A DNA stretch of 13,493 nt from Betaproteobacteria bacterium. GTDB lineage: Bacteria; Pseudomonadota; Gammaproteobacteria; Burkholderiales; Sulfuriferulaceae. Every line of letters starts with the position of its first letter. Position 1 is the first letter of the stretch. The notes under the pieces are model-generated. The model was not told the origin of the DNA and made no database searches. It saw only the letters and a program-made list of their open reading frames with translations. This document shows, piece after piece, positions 8,049 through 13,493 of this stretch. Location: NCBI GenBank assembly GCA_003455595.1, contig DMQT01000278.1, positions 1-13,493 of the forward strand. The letters run 5' to 3'. The position numbers and the translations under genes were made by a program.

Positions 8049-8066
8049 AATTTTGCTACTTGTGAT

Positions 8067-8354
8067 TTACGCCGACGTGCAATCGACGCGCTCACGCAAT
8101 TCTTTACCTGCCTTGAAATGAGGGACGCGCTTTTCGGGCACTTCCACCTTTTCACCGGTCTTGGGATTGCGTCCAATCCGCGGTGGACGGTAATTCAGAC
8201 TAAAACTACCGAAACCGCGAATTTCAATCCGTTCGCCCTCTGCCAGGTTTTTGGAAATGGCGTCGAGTATGGTCTTGACAGCCATTTCCGCGTCCGTCGC
8301 GACCAGTTGCGGATAACGCGCAACCAGCCGCACAATCAGCTCAGACTTGGTCAT
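8067..8354 (-). CDS. ihfB: Integration host factor subunit beta
   Basis: A 95-residue HU/IHF-family DNA-bending protein that pairs with IhfA, binds specific sites in the minor groove and bends DNA sharply, acting in transcription, replication and recombination. The start MTKSELI and the body [17 protein letters not shown] are nearly those of E. coli IHF-beta. GRNPKTG (61-67) contains P64, the proline that intercalates between base pairs. [14 protein letters not shown] is the C-terminal helix region. Length matches the family (94 in E. coli). It begins 11 bases after the rpsA stop with GAAAGG as Shine-Dalgarno, and the rpsA-ihfB pairing is conserved across proteobacteria. IhfA is not encoded here. 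Confidence 0.97.
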   Translation of the reverse strand: MTKSELIVRLVARYPQLVATDAEMAVKTILDAISKNLAEGERIEIRGFGSFSLNYRPPRIGRNPKTGEKVEVPEKRVPHFKAGKELRERVDCTSA

Positions 8355-8365
8355 GGACGCGCCTT

Positions 8366-10090
8366 TCAGGACTCGACGTTTTTATTGTCAAGCTTGGCTT
8401 TAAGCAGAGCACCCAGATTGGTGGTACCCGTGCTGGCGGATTGCTGATCGCCGGCCAGCTTTTGCATCGCTTCGCTTTGTTCTGCGTTGTCCTTGGCTTT
8501 AACTGAAAGGTTGATACTACGGTTTTTGCGATCCACGTTGATGATCATCGCCTCGACTTCGTCGCCCTCTTTCAGGTGGGTGCGAATGTCTTCAACACGG
8601 TCACGCGACAGCTCTGAAGCACGCAGGTAGCCTTCCACTTCGTCAGCCAGTTGAATCACAGCGCCTTTGGCGTCCATGGATTTAACCGTGCCTTTGACCA
8701 TGTTGCCCTTGTCGAAGGTGGCCACGAAGTTGTTGAACGGGTCGCCTTCCAGCTGCTTGACGCCCAGCGAGATGCGCTCGCGCTCAACATCAATGGCCAG
8801 CACCAGCGCTTCAACTTCGTCGCCTTTCTTGAAGTTGTGCACAGCTTCTTCGCCAGCCTGGCTCCAGGACAGGTCGGACAGGTGTACCAGACCGTCGATA
8901 CCGCCAGGCAGACCGATGAACACGCCAAAGTCGGTAATCGACTTGATCTGGCCGCGCACTTTGTCGCCCTTCTTGTGGTTGATTTCGAAATCATCCCAAG
9001 GGTTGGATTTGCACTGTTTCATGCCGAGTGAGATGCGGCGACGCTCTTCGTCGATTTCCAGCACCATGACTTCGACTTCGTCGCCGAGTTGCACGACTTT
9101 GGACGGATGCACGTTCTTGTTGGTCCAGTCCATCTCGGACACGTGCACCAGACCTTCGATGCCCGGCTCGATTTCCACGAATGCGCCATAATCGGTCAGG
9201 TTAGCCACCTTGCCGAACATGCGGGTGCCGGTAGGATAGCGACGCGACAGACCGCTCCAAGGATCATCACCCAGCTGCTTGATACCCAGCGAAACGCGGT
9301 TTTTCTCTTGATCGAACTTGAGAATCTTGGCTTCGACTTCGTCACCCACCTGTACCACTTCGGATGGATGCTTGACACGACGCCAAGCCATGTCTGTGAT
9401 GTGCAGCAGACCATCGATACCGCCCAGATCCACAAATGCGCCATAGTCGGTGATGTTCTTGACCACGCCTTTGACGATGGCGCCTTCTTTCAGGCTTTCC
9501 ATCAGCACCTGGCGATCGGCACCCATGCTCTGTTCCAGCACTGCACGACGTGAAACCACCACGTTGTTGCGCTTGCGGTCGAGCTTGATGACCTTGAATT
9601 CCATTTCCTTGTTTTCGTACGGGGCGGTGTCCTTGACCGGGCGGATATCCACCAGCGAGCCGGGCAGGAAGGCGCGAATGCCATTCACCATGACGGTCAG
9701 ACCGCCCTTGACTTTACCGTTGACCATACCGGTCACGATTTCGCCGTCTTCCATCGATTTTTCGAGGCTGATCCAGGCAGCCAGGCGCTTGGCCTTGTCG
9801 CGCGACAGTTTGGTTGCGCCGTAGCCGTCTTCGAGCATCTCGATCGCCACACTGACGAAGTCACCAATCTGGACTTCGAGTTCGCCGCGATCGGTACGGA
9901 ATTCTTCAATTGCAATCAGGCTTTCGGACTTCAGCCCGGCGTTGACGGTGACGAAATTGTCGTCAATGCCAACGACTTCGGCGGTGATAACTTCACCGGC
10001 GCGTAGTTCTTGGCGGGTCAAGCTCTCTTCAAACAGAGCAGCAAAACTTTCCATCATGGAATCGGTAGAGGGGGAAACGGTAGACATCAT
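8366..10090 (-). CDS. rpsA: 30S ribosomal protein S1
   Basis: A 574-residue protein with six S1 (OB-fold) domains at about 33-99, 117-183, 203-272, 289-359, 376-446 and 463-532. It binds mRNA on the 30S subunit and helps recruit leaders with weak Shine-Dalgarno sites. Domains 3-6 show repeated signatures such as [19 protein letters not shown] and [20 protein letters not shown]. The acidic body and the tail [15 protein letters not shown] resemble betaproteobacterial S1. The first ATG at 10090 has AAGGT 11 bases upstream, whereas the ATG pair at 10057-10054, which would give the E. coli-like start [11 protein letters not shown], has none; I chose 10090. The gene follows a strong terminator, so its promoter should lie inside or just after the end of aroA-cmk. 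A small CCGC/GCGG hairpin (10112-10127) sits in the leader; S1 is autoregulated in E. coli, but whether this hairpin matters is unknown. Confidence 0.97.
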   Translation of the reverse strand: MMSTVSPSTDSMMESFAALFEESLTRQELRAGEVITAEVVGIDDNFVTVNAGLKSESLIAIEEFRTDRGELEVQIGDFVSVAIEMLEDGYGATKLSRDKAKRLAAWISLEKSMEDGEIVTGMVNGKVKGGLTVMVNGIRAFLPGSLVDIRPVKDTAPYENKEMEFKVIKLDRKRNNVVVSRRAVLEQSMGADRQVLMESLKEGAIVKGVVKNITDYGAFVDLGGIDGLLHITDMAWRRVKHPSEVVQVGDEVEAKILKFDQEKNRVSLGIKQLGDDPWSGLSRRYPTGTRMFGKVANLTDYGAFVEIEPGIEGLVHVSEMDWTNKNVHPSKVVQLGDEVEVMVLEIDEERRRISLGMKQCKSNPWDDFEINHKKGDKVRGQIKSITDFGVFIGLPGGIDGLVHLSDLSWSQAGEEAVHNFKKGDEVEALVLAIDVERERISLGVKQLEGDPFNNFVATFDKGNMVKGTVKSMDAKGAVIQLADEVEGYLRASELSRDRVEDIRTHLKEGDEVEAMIINVDRKNRSINLSVKAKDNAEQSEAMQKLAGDQQSASTGTTNLGALLKAKLDNKNVES

Positions 10091-10101
10091 GTAGGGTAAA
10101 G

Positions 10102-10106
10102 ACCTT
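10102..10106 (-). promoter_or_regulatory. Shine-Dalgarno deciding the rpsA start
   Basis: AAGGT on the minus strand lies 11 bases before the ATG at 10090. No comparable site lies before the later in-frame ATG codons near 10057-10054 (upstream sequence is pyrimidine-rich, CCCCCTCTACCG), which favours the longer N-terminus. Confidence 0.5.
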
Positions 10107-10135
10107 AATATCCGCGAAATTTTGCGGGGTTCGTT

Positions 10136-10166
10136 AAAAAAACCTGATCCGAAGGCCGGAATCAGG
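10136..10166 (-). terminator. Intrinsic terminator overlapping the aroA-cmk stop codon
   Basis: The minus strand reads CCTGAT (10166-10161), a bulged T, CCG (10159-10157), loop GCCTT, CGG (10151-10149), ATCAGG (10148-10143), then seven T (10142-10136). The 9-bp stem followed at once by a T-run is a strong Rho-independent terminator. The aroA-cmk TGA (10164-10162) lies inside the 5' arm. It should limit read-through from the aromatic genes into rpsA. Confidence 0.9.
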
Positions 10167-12102
10167 CAATTTGCTTCGCCTTATATTCACCGAGCACGGC
10201 ATTAACCGCCTGGTCAATGCTCAAATGCGTGGTGTCCAGCAGGCTGGCATCTGCACCTTGCTGTAGTGGGGCTACGCTACGTGCTGCATCGCGTGCATCA
10301 CGCTCGCGTAGTTCATCCAGCAAGTTTTCTAGATTAGCACTGAATCCTTTTTCCTTCAACTGCTTATAGCGTCGTTCTGCACGCGCCTCGGCACTGGCGG
10401 TAAGAAATACCTTGGTCACCGCGTCAGGGAACACCACCGAGCCCATATCACGGCCATCGGTCACCAATCCCGGCGCCTGGCGGAACGCGTGTTGCCGCGC
10501 CAGCAACGCAGCACGCACGGCGGGGAGCGCAGCGATTATCGAAGCTGCATTGCCGACCGCCTCGGTACGCAGGGCATCGCTGACGTCCTCACTCTCCAGG
10601 CAAATTTTATCTGCAGCAAAAGCCACATTCAGATTCAATGCCAGTGCTGCCAGCGCTGCTTCATCCTCCAGCGCCACACTGTGCCTGGCCGCAGCCAGCG
10701 CAGTGAGCCGATACAACGCACCGCTATCAAGATAATGAAAGCCCAGCGCTTCAGCCACACGCCCGGCCACGGTGCCCTTGCCTGACGCCGACGGCCCGTC
10801 AATGGCAATTACCGGAACCGCCTGTGTAATCTGCGCAAACACGTCGAAATAGCCGGGGAAAGTCTTGTTGACGCATTGCGGGTCGTTGATACGGATGCCC
10901 ACGCCGCCTAGCGCCACCAGCGAAAAGCACATTGCCATGCGGTGGTCGTCGTAGGTATCGATGGTCGCTGCCTGTAATTGCGCTGGCGGCGTGACGCGCA
11001 AGGAGTCCGCGCCTTCTTCCACCGTTGCGCCGACCTTGCGCAACTCGGTCGCCATGGCGTGAATCCGGTCGGTCTCTTTCACCCGCCAGCTACCGATATT
11101 GCGCAGCGTGGTACTACCCTCGGCAAACAGCGCGGCCACGGCAATGGTCATGGCGGCGTCAGGAATATGATTGAAATCCGCGTCGATGCCGTGCAGGCGT
11201 ACGCTGGATGACACCGACACCCAATTATCGCCCATCTCGACCTGCGCGCCCATCAGCTGCAACGCCTCGGCGAAACGAATATCGCCCTGGATGCTGGCGC
11301 TGCCCACCCCCTCGACCCGCACCGGACCGCCGCCGATTGCGCCGGCCGCGAGAAAATAGGAGGCCGACGACGCATCGCCTTCGACATAAATCTCTGCCGG
11401 GCTGCGATACACTTGCCCAGCCGCCAGGTTAAAGCTCGACCAATCGGTGCGCTCGACCAGCACACCGTAGCGCCGCATCAGATTCAGCGTGATCTCGATA
11501 TAAGGCTTGGAAATCAGCTCGCCTGCCACGCGCACGGTCAGCGCCCGTCCGGTAAGCGGTGCCGACAGCAGTAAACCGGTGAGAAACTGGCTCGATACAT
11601 CGCCACGCACGCTGATCTCTCCAACTGCATGCGGCTGCGCCGGGCGAATATGCAACGGCGGATAACCGGGCGTGCCGAGATAATCAATCTGCGCGCCCAT
11701 CTGGCGCAAGGCATCGACCAGATCGCCAATCGGGCGCTCGTGCATGCGCGCCACGCCGGACAGCGTGTAATCACCGTCAGATAGCGCCAGCGCCGCCGTC
11801 AGGCTGCGAAACGCCGTGCCCGCGTTGCCCAGAAACAACGTCGCCTGCTTGACCGGAAACGCCCCGGCCACGCCTTCTATGCTGTAATCCTGCGTGTCGC
11901 CCTGGCGTGTCCATTGCACGCCAAGTTGCGTCAAGGCCGCCAGCATCACCTGTGTGTCATCGGAATCGAGCAGGTCTTTGACCAGGGTCGTGCCTTGTGC
12001 CAGCGCCGACAGCAGCAAGACACGATTGGAAATGCTCTTGGAACCGGGCAGCTTGACTGTGCCATGCGCGCCATTGAGGGGAGGAAGATCGAGGAAGTCC
12101 AT
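10162..12102 (-). CDS. aroA-cmk: Bifunctional 3-phosphoshikimate 1-carboxyvinyltransferase (EPSP synthase) / cytidylate kinase fusion
   Basis: One 646-residue chain joins two normally separate enzymes. Residues 1 to about 428 are AroA, which joins shikimate 3-phosphate with PEP in the shikimate pathway: PGSKSISNR (19-27), LFLGNAGTA (89-97), HERPIG (121-126), NHIPDAAM with D315, and RVKETDR (340-346). From about 430 the cytidylate kinase begins (VPVIAIDGP), with the P-loop GPSASGKGT (436-444) and [14 protein letters not shown] (548-561); it phosphorylates CMP and dCMP. Both halves are full length with catalytic motifs intact and almost no linker, so both should be active. The frame stays open to a GTG at 12171, but those 23 residues would overlap tyrA and are not family-like; the ATG at 12102 gives the normal AroA start. 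It lies 53 bases after tyrA and has no clear Shine-Dalgarno. The fusion is, from memory, known in some betaproteobacteria. The AroA motifs look class I, but inhibitor sensitivity cannot be read from this. Confidence 0.95.
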   Translation of the reverse strand: MDFLDLPPLNGAHGTVKLPGSKSISNRVLLLSALAQGTTLVKDLLDSDDTQVMLAALTQLGVQWTRQGDTQDYSIEGVAGAFPVKQATLFLGNAGTAFRSLTAALALSDGDYTLSGVARMHERPIGDLVDALRQMGAQIDYLGTPGYPPLHIRPAQPHAVGEISVRGDVSSQFLTGLLLSAPLTGRALTVRVAGELISKPYIEITLNLMRRYGVLVERTDWSSFNLAAGQVYRSPAEIYVEGDASSASYFLAAGAIGGGPVRVEGVGSASIQGDIRFAEALQLMGAQVEMGDNWVSVSSSVRLHGIDADFNHIPDAAMTIAVAALFAEGSTTLRNIGSWRVKETDRIHAMATELRKVGATVEEGADSLRVTPPAQLQAATIDTYDDHRMAMCFSLVALGGVGIRINDPQCVNKTFPGYFDVFAQITQAVPVIAIDGPSASGKGTVAGRVAEALGFHYLDSGALYRLTALAAARHSVALEDEAALAALALNLNVAFAADKICLESEDVSDALRTEAVGNAASIIAALPAVRAALLARQHAFRQAPGLVTDGRDMGSVVFPDAVTKVFLTASAEARAERRYKQLKEKGFSANLENLLDELRERDARDAARSVAPLQQGADASLLDTTHLSIDQAVNAVLGEYKAKQIA

Positions 12103-12155
12103 GCCAGTGTACGAGGCGAAAACAGTCGCCGTATGAATGAGAGTTACAGCGGCAC

Positions 12156-13025
12156 TCAGGCCGCCAACCACGGCGCGCGCGCTGCCTGGGCGCGCCGGAA
12201 TACCGCTTCCAGTGCCGCGCCATCAGCAGCGCTGAGCGCCGCCTGCAGGTGCTGCAAGTGTGTCTGATAGTGGGCCAGTTCAGCCAGCAAGGCGTTACGA
12301 TTGGCCAATGCGATGTCGCGCCACATTTCCGGGCTGCTGGCGGCGATGCGGGTGAAATCGCGAAACCCGCTGGCAGCAAATTTAAACAGCGTCTCGGCGT
12401 TGTCACGCTGCGCCAGCATATCGACCAGCGCATATGCCAGCAGATGCGGCAAGTGGCTCACCGCCGCAAAAACCGCATCGTGCTCGACTGCCGTCATGTT
12501 GCTGAGTTTGGCGCCACAAGCCTGCCACAGGGCACTAACGCGTGCCACTGCTGCCGGGCTGGTGGCAGACAAGGGCGTCAGCACGACATTTTTGCCGACA
12601 AACAAATCCGCCCGTGCTGCGCTGGCGCCACTGGCTTCAGCGCCCGCGATGGGGTGCGCCGGCACGCAATTGGCTAGGTGTGCAGGCAGATGTTGCGCCA
12701 TCAGCGCCGCCACATCCTGCTTGGTACTGCCCGCGTCAGTCACCAGCGTGTCGGCACCGAGGTGCGGCGCAATCGCCTGCATCAACGCCGCCATTTGTCC
12801 CACCGGCACCGCCAGCAGTATCGCGTCGGCACCCTGCACTGCTACCGCCAGGTTAGTCGCGATATGGTCGATGACGCCCAGGCTGTATGCATGATCAAGA
12901 TTGGCCTGACTGCGCCCATAGCCCACCACTTCGCCCACTGCACCGGCCTGTTTCAGTGCCAGTGCGACCGAGCCGCCGATCAGGCCGACGCCCAGCACGG
13001 CCAATTTTTGGATGAAAAACGGCAT
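12156..13025 (-). CDS. tyrA: Prephenate dehydrogenase
   Basis: A 289-residue NAD(P)-dependent enzyme that oxidatively decarboxylates prephenate (or arogenate) on the way to tyrosine. GVGLIGGS (12-19) is the dinucleotide-binding loop. DAGSTK (97-102) and HPIAG (124-128, with active-site H124) line the active site. [11 protein letters not shown] (190-200) and GFRDFTRIA (220-228) belong to the helical dimer domain. There is no chorismate mutase domain and no C-terminal ACT domain, so this is the short monofunctional form; feedback control, if any, would need another site. It starts 9 bases after the DAHP synthase stop with no obvious Shine-Dalgarno, which suggests translation coupled to the upstream gene. 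Prephenate versus arogenate preference cannot be settled from sequence alone; TyrC-like cyclohexadienyl dehydrogenase is an alternative name. Confidence 0.92.
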   Translation of the reverse strand: MPFFIQKLAVLGVGLIGGSVALALKQAGAVGEVVGYGRSQANLDHAYSLGVIDHIATNLAVAVQGADAILLAVPVGQMAALMQAIAPHLGADTLVTDAGSTKQDVAALMAQHLPAHLANCVPAHPIAGAEASGASAARADLFVGKNVVLTPLSATSPAAVARVSALWQACGAKLSNMTAVEHDAVFAAVSHLPHLLAYALVDMLAQRDNAETLFKFAASGFRDFTRIAASSPEMWRDIALANRNALLAELAHYQTHLQHLQAALSAADGAALEAVFRRAQAARAPWLAA

Positions 13026-13034
13026 CGACGGGGA

Positions 13035-13493
13035 TTAAATCGTGCGTCCAAGAATCCGGGCGATGCCGCCCAACTCACCCATCAAGTTCTTCAATTCTTC
13101 CGGATTCAATGCCTGGTCGGCGTCGCACCATGCCTCGCACGGCTTGGGATGCATTTCCACCAACAAGCCGTCGGCACCCGCAGCAATCGCGGCGCGTGAC
13201 AGCGCAGGCACCATCCAGGCTTTGCCGCCGGCGTGCGATGGATCGACGATCACCGGCAGATGGGTTTCCTTTTTCAGCACCGGAATCGCGGTGACGTCGA
13301 GCATGTTGCGGTAATAGGTCTCGAAGCTGCGCACGCCGCGTTCGCAAAAAATGATGTTGTGGTTGCCACCCGCTGCGATGTATTCAGCTGCCATCAGCCA
13401 TTCTGAAATGGTCGCCGACATGCCGCGCTTGAGGATCACCGGCGTGTTGGTACGACCGACTTCCTTGAGCAGATCGAAATTCTGCATGTTGCG
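13035..13493 (-). CDS. aroF: 3-deoxy-7-phosphoheptulonate (DAHP) synthase, class I-beta type (partial, 5' end outside window)
   Basis: The last 152 codons of an enzyme that condenses PEP and erythrose 4-phosphate, the first step of the shikimate pathway. The visible part starts inside the barrel (RNMQNFDLLKEVG) and continues with LKRGMSAT, CERGVRSFETYYRN, VDPSHAGGKAW (metal and substrate site, with His), LVEMHPKP (metal Glu) and WCDADQAL (metal Asp). The motifs RNMQNFDLL, CERG and DPSHAGGK fit the Bacillus/Thermotoga-like I-beta group rather than the E. coli AroG/F/H group. Any N-terminal regulatory domain would be outside the window. It heads into tyrA and aroA-cmk as one aromatic operon. 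The symbol varies between aroF and aroG in databases. Confidence 0.93.
   Translation of the reverse strand, partial: RNMQNFDLLKEVGRTNTPVILKRGMSATISEWLMAAEYIAAGGNHNIIFCERGVRSFETYYRNMLDVTAIPVLKKETHLPVIVDPSHAGGKAWMVPALSRAAIAAGADGLLVEMHPKPCEAWCDADQALNPEELKNLMGELGGIARILGRTI

Noticed and set aside
12103..12171. Longer aroA-cmk start at the GTG at 12171 (669 residues)
   Set aside because: It overlaps tyrA, and the added residues are not part of AroA; the ATG at 12102 matches the usual AroA N-terminus.
1..13493. CRISPR array, tRNA, rRNA, riboswitch, intact insertion sequence or prophage
   Set aside because: No regularly spaced repeats, cloverleaf sequences, transposase or integrase motifs or long terminal inverted repeats were seen on either strand.
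1490..13493. A previously undescribed multi-gene system
   Set aside because: Every gene from cysM to the DAHP synthase belongs to a known core family in a familiar betaproteobacterial order; only the 942-1530 spacer and the kinase are accessory-like.

Overview
The window is a gene-dense chromosomal segment of a betaproteobacterium. All convincing genes lie on the minus strand, so transcription runs from high to low coordinates. The gene order (DAHP synthase, tyrA, aroA-cmk, rpsA, ihfB, lapA, lapB, then heptose genes and cysM) and the betaproteobacterial-type C-terminal tail of ribosomal protein S1 suggest Nitrosomonadales or a close relative. This placement is from memory of family sequences and is not certain to genus.

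Layout in transcription order. (1) 13493-10162: aromatic amino acid genes, namely the 3' part of a class I-beta type DAHP synthase, tyrA, and a fused aroA-cmk gene that encodes EPSP synthase and cytidylate kinase in one chain. A strong intrinsic terminator overlaps the aroA-cmk stop codon. (2) 10090-8067: rpsA and ihfB, closed by a second strong terminator. (3) 7884-1531: lapA, lapB, pyrF, ugd, rfaE1 (hldA-type), rfaD and cysM. From lapB on, the genes are joined by ATGA overlaps or 2-base gaps, which points to one translationally coupled operon. It joins control of LPS synthesis (LapA/LapB), sugar-nucleotide and heptose precursors for the LPS core (Ugd, RfaE1, RfaD), pyrimidine synthesis (PyrF) and cysteine synthesis (CysM). 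(4) 1530-942: a stretch of about 590 bases with no intact gene. It holds a possible terminator, a broken relic of a type I restriction-modification methylase gene (hsdM), an unidentified 23-codon reading-frame remnant and several small palindromes. (5) 941-1: the 5' part of a PAS-PAS-histidine kinase gene whose second PAS domain keeps the haem-pocket residues of FixL.

Most of the window is ordinary conserved core genome. The items most worth a second look are the FixL-like sensor kinase cut by the left edge, the hsdM relic whose two fragments meet at a 12-base microhomology, and the aroA-cmk fusion. I found no CRISPR array, tRNA, rRNA, intact mobile element or convincing new multi-gene system.
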